From assembly GCA_965238215.1 (NCBI GenBank), contig OZ250180.1, positions 186,001 through 250,000 of the forward strand: a stretch of 64,000 bases of DNA, in the 5' to 3' direction. This DNA comes from JAPULR01 sp965238215. Its GTDB lineage: Bacteria > Chloroflexota > Dehalococcoidia > Lucifugimonadales > GCA-2712585. Position numbers and translations under genes: made by a program. The notes below the pieces were generated by a model. That model did no database searches. It was not told where the DNA came from and saw only the letters and a list, made by a program, of their open reading frames with translations. The first letter of the stretch is position 1, and each line of letters begins with the position of its first letter. This document shows, piece by piece, positions 30,664 to 39,319 of this stretch.

Positions 30664-31785
30664 TCATACCTCCAGGGCCTGGGCCAGGTCCGCAACAAGG
30701 TCTTCCGCGTTTTCCAGACCCACGGACACCCGCAATAGGTCCTGGGGCGTGGCGCTCTCCGGCCCCTCTATGGACGCTCGATGCTCTATTAGGCTTTCGT
30801 AGCTGCCCAGGCTGGTGGCCCGGGTGAACAACCGCGTCTTGGCGGCCACAGCAAAGGCGGCATCCATTCCGCCCTTCACCCGGAAAGACAGCATACCGCC
30901 GAAGTCCAGCATCTGCCGACGGGCCGTCTCGTGTCCAGTATGGTCGGCCAGACCGGGATAGAACACCCCCGCCACTCGAGGATGCCCGGCCAGGAATTCG
31001 GCGACATGGGCGGCGTTTCGCGTGTGGGCACGGACGCGGTACGGAAGGGTGCGGATGCTTCGAAGCAGCAGCCAGCAGTCGAAGGGAGAGGGCACGGCCC
31101 CGCCGTCTTGCTGCACCTGCCGGATCCTTTCAAACAGCCCTTCTCGACGAGCGGCCACCACCAAGCCTCCCGTCACGTCGCCGTGGCCTCCCAGATACTT
31201 GGTGCTGGAGTGCACCACCAGGTCCACCCCAAGCTCCAGAGGCCGTTGGAGCACCGGCGTTGCCCACGTATTATCGCAGACTGTGTGGATACCTCTCTCG
31301 CGGGCGAATTCCGCCACCGCCTCTACGTCGGTAATCTTCAGCAAGGGGTTAGAGGGCGTCTCGATGAACAACATCCGGGTCGAATCCTCGATTGCCCCCA
31401 TCAGAGCCTCCGGCTCCGACAAATCAACGAAGGTTGTGCGAAGACCCCAAGGGGCCATGATCTCTCTCAGCAGGCGGGCGGTCCCGTGGTAGATGTCCGA
31501 TGGGGCCACTACGTGGTCGCCGGGATGGAGCGCCTGAAACACGCTCATTATTGCCGCCATGCCGGAAGAAAAGGCTGCCGCGTCTTCACCCCCCTCCAGT
31601 GCCGCCACACACTCCTCCAACAGCCGCCGGTTGGGGTTGTCCGACCGCCCGTAGATGAATCCCTGCGGATAGGAGCCGTCGGCGTCACGCTCGAAAGTGG
31701 TAGACATATGAAGGGGCGGCGTCACCGCCCGTGTCGAAGGGTCTACCGCCCGCCCTTTGTGCACAGCCAGCGTTTCGATCTGCAT
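30664..31785 (-). CDS. PLP-dependent trans-sulfuration enzyme (cystathionine gamma-synthase/lyase type)
   Basis: A 373-residue Cys/Met metabolism PLP enzyme. The PLP-binding Lys is in VHSSTKYLGGHGDVTGG. YGRSDNPNRRLLEECVAALEGGEDAAAFSSGMAAI (two blocks) and TLPYRVRAHTRNA are typical. Members include cystathionine gamma-synthase, gamma-lyase, O-acetylhomoserine sulfhydrylase and methionine gamma-lyase; I cannot choose. The ATG at 31785 has AAGGAGAG upstream; longer in-frame starts to 31905 were rejected. It is divergent from the aconitase gene. Confidence 0.93.
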   Translation of the reverse strand: MQIETLAVHKGRAVDPSTRAVTPPLHMSTTFERDADGSYPQGFIYGRSDNPNRRLLEECVAALEGGEDAAAFSSGMAAIMSVFQALHPGDHVVAPSDIYHGTARLLREIMAPWGLRTTFVDLSEPEALMGAIEDSTRMLFIETPSNPLLKITDVEAVAEFARERGIHTVCDNTWATPVLQRPLELGVDLVVHSSTKYLGGHGDVTGGLVVAARREGLFERIRQVQQDGGAVPSPFDCWLLLRSIRTLPYRVRAHTRNAAHVAEFLAGHPRVAGVFYPGLADHTGHETARRQMLDFGGMLSFRVKGGMDAAFAVAAKTRLFTRATSLGSYESLIEHRASIEGPESATPQDLLRVSVGLENAEDLVADLAQALEV

Positions 31786-31834
31786 TTGACTCTCCTTCAT
31801 CTTGAGGGGCGCAGTCGCCATTCTACTGCAGGTG

Positions 31835-31863
31835 TTTTCAGCCCGCATCTCCAATGCTATCAT
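31835..31863 (+). promoter_or_regulatory. possible promoter of the aconitase gene
   Basis: TTTTCA (31835-31840), 17-base spacer, TATCAT (31858-31863), about 40 bases before the ATG at 31904, inside the divergent intergenic region. The -35 box is weak. Confidence 0.35.
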
Positions 31864-31903
31864 TAGCCAAACTCCAGCGACAGCACAGCAAAAAGGGGGC
31901 TTC

Positions 31904-34177
31904 ATGGATAGGAACCAGTCTACGCCGGAATTTGTGGCGGAAGTTTACCGAAAGATGGAGCTTCGGCTCCAAACGGTGAGGGAGCGATTGGGCCACCCAC
32001 TGACGCTGGCCGACAAGGTCCTCCTCTCCCATCTCGACGACCCAGCCGGCAGCGAGCTGGACCCCGGAGAAAGCTATCTGCTCCTACGTCCCGACCGGGT
32101 CGCCCACCAGGACGTTACCGGCCAGATGGCCATTCTCCAGTTCATGCAGTCGGGCCGCAGTCGCGTGGCCGTCCCCACCACCGTCCACTGCGACCACCTG
32201 ATTCAGGCGCGGGTGGGGAGCCGGTCCGACACTGCCGACGCACTGCTGGAGAACAGCGAGGTCTACCAGTTTCTCCAGTCGACCTCGGCCAAGTACGGCA
32301 TGGGATTCTGGAAACCCGGCGCGGGTATCATCCACCAGGTGGTGCTGGAGAACTACGCCTTCCCGGGCAGCCTGATGATCGGCACCGACTCCCACACCCC
32401 TAACGCCAGCGGCCTGGGAATGCTCGCCATCGGCGTTGGCGGCGCGGACGGCGCGGACGTCATGGCCGGCCTTCCGTGGGAGGTCATGTACCCCCGGCGA
32501 ATCGGCGTTCGCCTCACAGGAAAGCTCCAGGGCTGGACGGCGCCCAAGGACGTTATTCTCTATCTGGCCGGTGTGCTGACTGTCGCCGGCGGTACCAACA
32601 GCATCATCGAATACTTCGGCCCCGGGGCGCGGACTATCAGCTGCACCGGCAAGGCCACCATCGCAAACATGGGCGCGGAACTCGGCGCAACGGGGTCGAT
32701 CTTCCCGTTCGACGACCACATGGCCCTCTACCTGGAGGCGACGGGACGGGGCGCTCTTGTCGAGCAGGCGCGTCAACACACGCACCTGCTGGAGGCGGAC
32801 CCCGAGGTTGAGGCAGACCCGGACCGGTTCTACGACCGGGTCGTGGACATAGACCTTTCCGCCCTTGAGCCTCACGTGGTCGGCCCGCATACGCCGGACC
32901 TTGCCCGTCCTATCTCCCATCTGGCCAAAGAGGTGAAGTCCAAAGGCTACGTGGACGACATTTCCGTGGCCCTTATCGGCAGCTGCACCAACTCTTCCTA
33001 CGAGGACATGAGCCGTGCCGCCGACGTTGCGAACCAGGCCCAAGCCCACGGCGCAGAGGCGGCGGTCCGATTGCTGGTCACCCCCGGCTCGGAACAGGTC
33101 CGGGCGACTATCGAGCGCGACGGTCAGATGAAGGCGCTGCAGGACATCCGCGCCACGGTACTCGCCAACGCCTGCGGCCCCTGCATCGGCCAGTGGCGTC
33201 GCTCCGAGGTGAAGCAGCGGGAGCCGAACACCATCGTCACTTCCTACAACCGCAACTTCCCCCGCCGCAACGACGGACACGCAGAAACCATGAACTTCAT
33301 CGCCAGCCCGGAAATCGTGGTGGCCCTCAGCCTGGCCGGAAGCCTGTCCTTCAACCCTCTCGAGGACAGTCTGACCGGGGCCGACGGTTCCACCTACACG
33401 TTGGCCCCCCCCAAGACTGCGCCGGAGGTGCCAGGCGACGGCTTCGACCCGGGCGCTGAAACCTACGTGGCCCCGCCCGAGGACGGCAGCGGCGTTGAAA
33501 TAGTCATCGACCCGGACAGCCAGCGCCTCCAGGTCCTCAATCCCTTCGACCCTTGGGACGGTGAGGACTTCCTGAACGTGCCGATCCTGCTGAAGGCCAA
33601 GGGCAAGTGCACCACAGACCACATCTCTCCCGCGGGACCGTGGCTTCGATTCCGGGGCCACCTGGACAACCTCAGCGACAACATGTTCCTTGGAGCCGCC
33701 AACGCTTACACCGGCGAGACGGGCCACGGGCTGAATCCCGTCACCGGCGAAACGGGCCAGGAGTTTCCTCAGATAGCCCGCCGGTTCAAGGCCGAGGGAC
33801 TGCGTTGGGTGGTCGTCGGCGACAATAACTACGGCGAGGGCAGCAGCAGGGAGCACGCGGCCCTTTCGCCCCGTCACCTGGGCGCTACCGCCATAATCGT
33901 GCGCAGCTTCGCCCGCATCCACGAGTCCAACCTGAAGAAGCAGGGACTGCTGGCGTTGACCTTCCAGGACCCGGCGGACTACGACCGGATACGGGAGGAT
34001 GATAGGGTGAGTCTCACCGGATTGAAGGGGTTAGCGCCGGGCAAGCCCGTGGACTGCACCCTGCACCACGCCGACGGCTCGACGGAGACGCTGATACTGC
34101 GGCAAACGCTAAACGAGGGGCAGATCGAGTGGTTCAAGGCAGGTTCTGCCCTCAACCTGGTCCGTCAGGGCGGCTGA
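31904..34177 (+). CDS. acn: aconitate hydratase
   Basis: A 757-residue aconitase of the compact (mitochondrial-like) length. It isomerises citrate and isocitrate in the TCA cycle with a [4Fe-4S] cluster. The cluster ligands are visible: Cys in LIGSCTNSSYED and the two Cys in NACGPCIGQW. GTDSHTPNASGLGMLAIGVGGADG and the swivel-domain GDNNYGEGSSREHAALSPRHLG are present. Homoaconitase-type activity is possible but the length favours aconitase. The ATG at 31904 follows AAGGGGG; the frame is open to 31802 without a ribosome site. Confidence 0.95.
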   Translation: MDRNQSTPEFVAEVYRKMELRLQTVRERLGHPLTLADKVLLSHLDDPAGSELDPGESYLLLRPDRVAHQDVTGQMAILQFMQSGRSRVAVPTTVHCDHLIQARVGSRSDTADALLENSEVYQFLQSTSAKYGMGFWKPGAGIIHQVVLENYAFPGSLMIGTDSHTPNASGLGMLAIGVGGADGADVMAGLPWEVMYPRRIGVRLTGKLQGWTAPKDVILYLAGVLTVAGGTNSIIEYFGPGARTISCTGKATIANMGAELGATGSIFPFDDHMALYLEATGRGALVEQARQHTHLLEADPEVEADPDRFYDRVVDIDLSALEPHVVGPHTPDLARPISHLAKEVKSKGYVDDISVALIGSCTNSSYEDMSRAADVANQAQAHGAEAAVRLLVTPGSEQVRATIERDGQMKALQDIRATVLANACGPCIGQWRRSEVKQREPNTIVTSYNRNFPRRNDGHAETMNFIASPEIVVALSLAGSLSFNPLEDSLTGADGSTYTLAPPKTAPEVPGDGFDPGAETYVAPPEDGSGVEIVIDPDSQRLQVLNPFDPWDGEDFLNVPILLKAKGKCTTDHISPAGPWLRFRGHLDNLSDNMFLGAANAYTGETGHGLNPVTGETGQEFPQIARRFKAEGLRWVVVGDNNYGEGSSREHAALSPRHLGATAIIVRSFARIHESNLKKQGLLALTFQDPADYDRIREDDRVSLTGLKGLAPGKPVDCTLHHADGSTETLILRQTLNEGQIEWFKAGSALNLVRQGG

Positions 34178-34198
34178 GGGGTTCGCCTACCTTGCCGA

Positions 34199-34615
34199 CT
34201 AGGAGTTTTTCGAGCGTTTGACTAAGACCACGTCCTCGCCGTTCACGTGCCGGTCCCGCATCTCCTCGAAGGCCACCAGCTTGGCCGGCTGGAATTCTAC
34301 CCGCTCCTCGGCGTCGTTTAGATAGGGGTTGGGAAAGTAGGCGCGGACGAGGGTGTCGTCTGACGCGTCGGAGAAGCGGACGTAGTAGAGCATGGGCGCG
34401 CCGTGGTCTTCCGCCTCCACGAACTGGGCCTGCTTGACGCTGCTCATGTCCAGGTGGAGGTGCCAGGGGCCGGACTCAATCATGCCCCACCGGTCGTGAA
34501 ACTGCGGCTTCGTTTGGCCGTCGCTGTACATCTCGCTGACGCAGGCGCCGCCGCCCACCACGAAAAGCATCCGATTGATGCTTGCCAAATCACGAATTAG
34601 TTGCTGCATAGCCAT
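34199..34615 (-). CDS. hypothetical protein, soluble, about 138 residues
   Basis: A 138-residue protein with a well-formed sequence: GPWHLHLDMSSVKQAQFVEA, YYVRFSDASDDTLVRAYFPNPYL and VEFQPAKLVAFEEMRDRHV. The pattern faintly recalls haem-utilisation (ChuX/HutX-like) folds, but I cannot support that assignment. No signal peptide or membrane segment. The ATG at 34615 has GGAGG upstream. It converges with aconitase. Confidence 0.8.
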   Translation of the reverse strand: MAMQQLIRDLASINRMLFVVGGGACVSEMYSDGQTKPQFHDRWGMIESGPWHLHLDMSSVKQAQFVEAEDHGAPMLYYVRFSDASDDTLVRAYFPNPYLNDAEERVEFQPAKLVAFEEMRDRHVNGEDVVLVKRSKNS

Positions 34616-34678
34616 TTGGGGACCTCCGGATATGATAGCTTACTACTTGCCCAAGCAAGGGGTAAACCTGTTCATCGT

Positions 34679-36346
34679 TCATTTGCAGTCCGAAAAGTTC
34701 TGGGTCGCCCAGACCGTCTCAGAGGTATATCCGTGTTCAATCGATCGCTGAATGTAAATACCTACTCCTATTCTAGTGGCATCAGGATCAAGAATGTTGG
34801 CCCTATGTCCCGGACTATTCAGCCAACCTGCAACCAAGGATTGCGCCATTTCGACTGATGACCTATAGCTGGTAGGCTCAATAGCAATCACCGTAGACCC
34901 AATAAGTGTATGCGTCCACGTTCTAATCCTAGGATACTCAGCGATATTCTCAGACAGTCCGTAAGTATAACTGCCATCACCCCGATACGCCTTGCAATCA
35001 TATCCAGCTGCTAAAGCCCTGTCCGTGGGGTCTTGCCCTCTGAGAGTGTGACTAAGGACTCCTCTTGCAGCCATGTTAGTGCTATGAGTTAAAGCAATTG
35101 CATCGATAGCATCATCATGCGATAGCTTGGGCAGTCCTAGAGTCGCTCTTGCTATATTTGTTTGTTGAAACACTAGGGCATAGATTGCCGTTGCATCCAA
35201 GGGTGTCCCTCCTGGAAAAGGTGCAGCAATAGGCGTCGGTTCTGGAGTTGGGGTTGGGGGCAATGTAGGGGTTGGTGTCGGTACAACTGTCGATTCCTGA
35301 GTTGGGGCCGGTGTTGGTGTAGAAGTGAGCGTTGGTGGTGGGAATTGGGTTAGGTCAGGCGTGGGTGTCGATGGTCGCCTAGGCGTCGGCGTTTCCGTAG
35401 CCTGTGGTATGGGAGTCGGCGGACGGGTTGGATTCACTGTGGGCACCGGTGTGGCGGAGGGGAACCAAGTTGGTTTCCCCGTCGACGTCACAATTGGAAT
35501 AGAACGCGTCGCTGTCGGCGTACGAGTCCAATTGGAAGTTGGCTGGGAAGATGATGCTCGCGGCCTCCCTTCCTGCCAGCTCTGGCATGAATCAAACAAT
35601 CCTCCGATGATAGCCACTATTAACAGCACTCCACCAAAGAATAGGATCGGCACAACACAGCCCTGTACGAGACAACTACCCAAAAGGCAGCCGTCTGAAT
35701 CATTTTGTTCCTCACCTCTCTCTTCTTTACAAAGCCGAGGTGAGAAAGGGGATTGCTGTGGGCGATTAGATGGTGGCCTTGGCGGTTTATTGCTCGGCGG
35801 CGCGCAGTTCAGCGAAGTCTCTCGCCGTGTTTGTTGAGATTCATTGGCTAGAGGCTCGGGCGGACGCGACCCACTTGGGAGATGCGTTTTTCTGGGCTGG
35901 GTTCCTCCCTCCCTCTTTTCCTCATCAACTCGCCTGGAGGTGGAGATTTCAACGCTTTCCGGCGGCGGGGATGGCTCAGGAGGTAAGTCCAGCCCCGCTG
36001 TTTCAGACTTACTCTCCTGTGGCTCTGCCTTGGCTGTTGATTCCCCTGATTCCTGGCTCGCCTGCATACCAGAAACTGGATCCTGGGCATCTCCCACTCT
36101 TTTTACGTCATCCCGTTGCTTCCTTCTGCACGCTGCACAGGAGCATCCCGGCGGGTGATCTTCCCTCATCAGACCCAGGCTTCTCTGCACCCATCCAAGC
36201 CGAAAACATCTGGGACACCTGATTCTCCTGCTGTCCGCCCCGGCGCTCCAGCGGCTTAGAATTTCCCCCTCCCTATTGCACATTGTGCACTCCACCCACT
36301 TGTATCCCGGTCGTGGATCCCTTGTTGGATAGGCCTTTTTGGTCAA
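34679..36346 (-). CDS. zinc-ribbon/transmembrane/CAP-domain (SCP-like) protein
   Basis: A 555-residue protein with four parts. A zinc ribbon (Cys20, Cys23, Cys44, Cys47) is followed by an HPPGCSCAAC motif (Cys68, 70, 73) and a long polar Pro-rich stretch. One transmembrane helix lies at about 228-251. A Pro/Thr-rich linker (about 260-385) leads to a C-terminal CAP domain (about 390-555) with HSTNMAARGVLSH, GLSENIAEY and GWLNSPGHRANIL. Positive-inside logic puts the ribbon in the cytoplasm and the CAP domain outside. TTG start at 36346. Base composition is more AT-rich than the neighbouring housekeeping genes. Role unknown; CAP proteins bind sterols or lipids or act in adhesion. Confidence 0.88.
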   Translation of the reverse strand: MTKKAYPTRDPRPGYKWVECTMCNREGEILSRWSAGADSRRIRCPRCFRLGWVQRSLGLMREDHPPGCSCAACRRKQRDDVKRVGDAQDPVSGMQASQESGESTAKAEPQESKSETAGLDLPPEPSPPPESVEISTSRRVDEEKREGGTQPRKTHLPSGSRPPEPLANESQQTRRETSLNCAPPSNKPPRPPSNRPQQSPFSPRLCKEERGEEQNDSDGCLLGSCLVQGCVVPILFFGGVLLIVAIIGGLFDSCQSWQEGRPRASSSQPTSNWTRTPTATRSIPIVTSTGKPTWFPSATPVPTVNPTRPPTPIPQATETPTPRRPSTPTPDLTQFPPPTLTSTPTPAPTQESTVVPTPTPTLPPTPTPEPTPIAAPFPGGTPLDATAIYALVFQQTNIARATLGLPKLSHDDAIDAIALTHSTNMAARGVLSHTLRGQDPTDRALAAGYDCKAYRGDGSYTYGLSENIAEYPRIRTWTHTLIGSTVIAIEPTSYRSSVEMAQSLVAGWLNSPGHRANILDPDATRIGVGIYIQRSIEHGYTSETVWATQNFSDCK

Positions 36347-36454
36347 ATTAGCCTCTCATCTGTCCTAAGACATCCAACTTGAGGACGGGCAATGTCATCA
36401 CAATTTAGAAATCACCCTATTCGATCCCGCTACATTCCCAACTGCCCGCCTAGA

Positions 36455-36658
36455 CTAAAGCAGTGCCAAAATGGCGGCTGCAATCGCAAGACACACCGTA
36501 GTGGTCGAACACGCAGGTATGAGGCAACCCATACCAGCCTTCCCTTGGCCCCGCCGTCGCTTCTTGTCTACGATTCTGCGCCCGCGTCGTTCCTTGTTGC
36601 ACCTCCAGCAAGTGCATGCCGGCGGGTGTTCGTCGTACCAGTTTGGTCTATCGGCCAC
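36455..36658 (-). CDS. small membrane protein with HPPxCxCxxC motif
   Basis: A 67-residue protein starting at GTG 36658, which has GGGAG five bases upstream. The N-terminus carries EHPPACTCWRC (Cys15, 17, 20), then a Lys/Arg-rich stretch (RRGRR, KKRRR), then a C-terminal hydrophobic segment (about 44-67). The same EHPPxCxCxxC block precedes the membrane segment of the downstream CAP-domain protein. The longer open frame to 36883 runs through the start of aroA and was rejected. Probably anchored with the N-terminus in the cytoplasm. Confidence 0.65.
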   Translation of the reverse strand: MADRPNWYDEHPPACTCWRCNKERRGRRIVDKKRRRGQGKAGMGCLIPACSTTTVCLAIAAAILALL

Positions 36659-36688
36659 TTTTGCTCCCTGCTCCTGTCCTAATAATCC

Positions 36689-36696
36689 ATTATAAT
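36689..36696. promoter_or_regulatory. shared bidirectional -10 element
   Basis: ATTATAAT reads TATAAT on both strands (plus 36691-36696; minus 36694-36689). It lies between the divergent small membrane protein gene and aroA, about 32 bases from each start. Minus-strand GTGATA is at 17-base spacing; the plus-strand -35 is weak. The two transcripts may compete for polymerase. Confidence 0.5.
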
Positions 36697-36727
36697 CATC
36701 TGTACGCTTGATATCACGGAGACGCCC

Positions 36728-38041
36728 TTGACCTCCCCTAACAACGTCCGATGGATCAGACCCGCCGCTGTTGGCCCCGTCCGCGCCGTTGTGCCCGTGC
36801 CCGGCTCGAAGAGCATCACCAACCGGCTGCTCCTCCTCGCCGCCCTCGCCCGCGGTACGTCCCGAATCTCCGGCATCCTCCACAGCGACGACACTGACGT
36901 ATTCGCCCAGGCTCTCTCGTCATTGGGCTTCCGGTTGCGTTTCAGCGACGCCGGCAACGAATGTCTCGTCGAGGGTTCCGGCGGCAGCATACCTGCCCAA
37001 CGCGCCCACGTCTGGTGCGGCAGCGCCGGCACCGCCACCCGTTTCCTTGCCGCCGCGACCGCCGCCGGACACGGTCGTTACGTCTTCGACGCCACCCCTC
37101 AGATGCGCCGTCGTCCAATGACTCCCCTCATCGACGCCCTAGTCTCCCAAGGCGCTGTTATCCGCCTCCCCCCGGATGTGGATGGACTTCTGACCATCGA
37201 AACCGAGGGTCTCTCGGGCGGGCTGCTCACTCTAGGCGAGACGCAGGTCAGCAGCCAATACCTCTCCGCGCTGCTCATGGCCGCACCTATGGCCAAGGCG
37301 CCACTGGAAATTCAGACAGCCGTTCCCGTCAGTCGGCCATACATCGACCTCACCTGCCGCCTCATGGCCCGCTTCGGCGTTCCGGTGGCTCAGGAGGGCT
37401 ACGAAAGGTTCCGCATACCAGCTCCAACCCACTACCTAGGCGGCGACCACGTGGTTGAGAGCGACGCTTCCACCGCATCCTACTTCTTCGCCGCCGCCGC
37501 CGTCACCGCCGGGACAGTGACTGTCTCTAACCTATCCCGCAGCCACAGCGTTCAGGGCGACGTGCGATTCCTGGACATTCTGGAGAAGATGGGCTGCGTC
37601 GTGACTTCCGACCGGCAGTCGGTGACCGTCACCGGCCCGCCCCGCCTCAACGGAGTTACCGTCGACATGTCTCAGATTTCCGACACTGTTATGACGCTGG
37701 CCTGCATCGCCCCCTACGCCCAGTCGTCCACGACCATAGAGAACATTGGCCACATTAGAAGCAAGGAGTCGGACCGGATAAGCGCCCTCGCCGACGGGCT
37801 ATCGAGGCTGGGAGTAAGCTTCAACGAAACGCCCAAGTCGCTGACCATCCACCCCTCGGTTCCAAAGGGGGCCGTCGTAGACTCTTACGAGGACCACCGC
37901 ATCGCCATGGCCTTCGCAATCGCGGGACTGGCGACGCCGGGACTGGGCATTCTGGGCGCGGACTGCGTGATGAAGACATGCCCGCAGTTCTTTGACCTGC
38001 TGGGGCTTCTGTATCCGAGTCAGGGCCGAATGGAAGCGTAG
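36728..38041 (+). CDS. aroA: 3-phosphoshikimate 1-carboxyvinyltransferase (EPSP synthase)
   Basis: A 437-residue enzyme of the shikimate pathway. It joins phosphoenolpyruvate to shikimate-3-phosphate. VPGSKSITNRLLLLAALA, WCGSAGTATRFLAA, the S3P-binding ASTASYFFAAAAV region and IRSKESDRISALADGLSRLG are all present. The C-terminal EDHRIAMAFAIAGL is also conserved. TTG start at 36728 with GGAG seven bases upstream. It is alone on the plus strand and followed by a tRNA on the other strand. Confidence 0.96.
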   Translation: MTSPNNVRWIRPAAVGPVRAVVPVPGSKSITNRLLLLAALARGTSRISGILHSDDTDVFAQALSSLGFRLRFSDAGNECLVEGSGGSIPAQRAHVWCGSAGTATRFLAAATAAGHGRYVFDATPQMRRRPMTPLIDALVSQGAVIRLPPDVDGLLTIETEGLSGGLLTLGETQVSSQYLSALLMAAPMAKAPLEIQTAVPVSRPYIDLTCRLMARFGVPVAQEGYERFRIPAPTHYLGGDHVVESDASTASYFFAAAAVTAGTVTVSNLSRSHSVQGDVRFLDILEKMGCVVTSDRQSVTVTGPPRLNGVTVDMSQISDTVMTLACIAPYAQSSTTIENIGHIRSKESDRISALADGLSRLGVSFNETPKSLTIHPSVPKGAVVDSYEDHRIAMAFAIAGLATPGLGILGADCVMKTCPQFFDLLGLLYPSQGRMEA

Positions 38042-38118
38042 GCGGACAGCCAACAATGCCGGTTAATGGGTCAGAAGAAGCCGATACACGAACACAGTTC
38101 CGCAAAGGGTGAAAAAGA

Positions 38119-38194
38119 TGGTGGCAACGACTGGACTTGAACCAGTGACCTAGCGCTTATGAAGCGCCCGCTCTAACCACTGAGCTACGTTGCC
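38119..38194 (-). tRNA. tRNA-Met (anticodon CAT), CCA encoded
   Basis: Complete cloverleaf on the minus strand. The acceptor stem is GGCAACG/CGTTGCC and the D arm GCTC-AGTGGTTA-GAGC. The anticodon arm is GGCGC-TTCATAA-GCGCT and the T arm ACTGG-TTCAAGT-CCAGT. The discriminator is A, followed by a genomically encoded CCA. Lack of three G-C pairs next to the anticodon loop argues against an initiator; it is elongator Met or, if lysidine-modified, Ile(CAT). A T-rich stretch follows the 3' end. Confidence 0.95.
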
Positions 38195-38284
38195 ACCGAG
38201 GGAGGGTCAGCCAGCCGCCGACCAAGCTCCGCTAGATAATATAGCCAACGCAGCCAAGTGGTGTCAATGAACCTGTCCCAGGCT

Positions 38285-39283
38285 TCAGTCTTCCAGGACG
38301 ATATCGCCGCTCTGTCCGCCGCTCTTCTTTGCCAAGCGGACCGACTGGATACGCATACCCCTATCGACGGCCTTGCACATGTCATAGACGGTGAGTGCGG
38401 CCACGGACACCGCCGTCAGGGCTTCCATCTCAACGCCGGTCTTGCCTTCCGTTCTCACTGATGCCTCTATAGTCACGCCCCCGTGGTCCGCGTCGGGGGA
38501 TAGCTCCACAGTCACCCGACTCAGCGGCAGCGGATGGCAGAGGGGTATCAGGTGGGGCGTCTGCTTGGCGGCCATGATGCCCGCCAACCGCGCCGTGGCC
38601 AGCACGTCGCCCTTTTCGACCTTGCCTCCGGTAATGAGGGCCAGGGTTTCCGGCAGCATCGACACGAATCCCCTCGCGACGGCCTCCCGCTTGGTGACAG
38701 CCTTATCTCCCACGTCCACCATCTGCGCTCGTCCCTGAGCGTCCAGGTGAGTAAGCCCGTCCCTCGGAATTTGGCCCACGCCAACGTCCGCTGTTTCGGC
38801 CTGTTCATCCCTGGGAGCGGCTTGGGCGCCAACCGCCTTCGTCCTGCTCGAGGTCTCTCTTTTCACAGCCTTCGCCCCCACCTCTCCACGGCCACTGGCG
38901 AAGTCCTTAGCCTCCCGAATGGCTATGTTATCGGCTTCCTCGTTTTCCGGATGACCGGCGTGGCCCTTGACCCACTTCCAACGCACATTTCGACTCGCTA
39001 CCAGCGAATCCAGCCTACCCCACAGGTCCAGGTTGACCTTTCGCTTCCAGTTTAGAGTCATGGTCTTGACCAGATACTGACTGTCGCTGTGGACCGTTAC
39101 GGCCGTATTCTTTGGGATCGCTTCCAGACCCTCTATGGCCGCCGCCAGCTCCATGCGGTTGTTGGTGGTCCGCGGCGCACCTCCCGACAGATCCCTCTTG
39201 ACTCCACCTTCGACGATGATGGCCGCCCATCCGCCAGGGCCGGGGTTGCCAAGGCACGAACCGTCGGTATAGATATCTATCAT
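38285..39283 (-). CDS. fused ribonuclease HI / cyclic pyranopterin monophosphate synthase (MoaC)
   Basis: A 332-residue single frame with two enzymes. Residues 1-about 126 are RNase HI, with the acidic site Asp7, Glu45, Asp67 and Asp118 plus His108 (KGHAGHPENEEAD). Residues 127-177 are a polar linker. From about 178, THLDAQGRAQMVDVGDKAVTKREAVA starts MoaC, ending with VSVAALTVYDMCKAVDRGM, which holds the catalytic Asp and Lys. MoaC makes cyclic pyranopterin monophosphate from the MoaA product; RNase HI removes RNA from hybrids. The gene is 36 bases downstream of moaA. No stop or frameshift separates the halves. ATG 39283. Confidence 0.95.
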   Translation of the reverse strand: MIDIYTDGSCLGNPGPGGWAAIIVEGGVKRDLSGGAPRTTNNRMELAAAIEGLEAIPKNTAVTVHSDSQYLVKTMTLNWKRKVNLDLWGRLDSLVASRNVRWKWVKGHAGHPENEEADNIAIREAKDFASGRGEVGAKAVKRETSSRTKAVGAQAAPRDEQAETADVGVGQIPRDGLTHLDAQGRAQMVDVGDKAVTKREAVARGFVSMLPETLALITGGKVEKGDVLATARLAGIMAAKQTPHLIPLCHPLPLSRVTVELSPDADHGGVTIEASVRTEGKTGVEMEALTAVSVAALTVYDMCKAVDRGMRIQSVRLAKKSGGQSGDIVLED

Positions 39284-39319
39284 AGTTGCATCTCCGTTGG
39301 AGCAATTCCCGCCCGCGGG

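Noticed and set aside
32084..33922. A 612-codon open frame on the minus strand
   Set aside because: It is antisense to aconitase, whose residues and motifs are unmistakable; the frame is open only because of high GC and has no recognisable protein features.
35200..35580. Direct repeats suggestive of a tandem-repeat or CRISPR-like array
   Set aside because: They encode the Pro/Thr linker of the CAP protein; unit length and spacing are irregular and there are no spacers.
36659..36883. N-terminal extension of the small membrane protein
   Set aside because: It would run through the aroA start region; the GTG at 36658 has a good ribosome site and gives a compact motif-plus-membrane protein.
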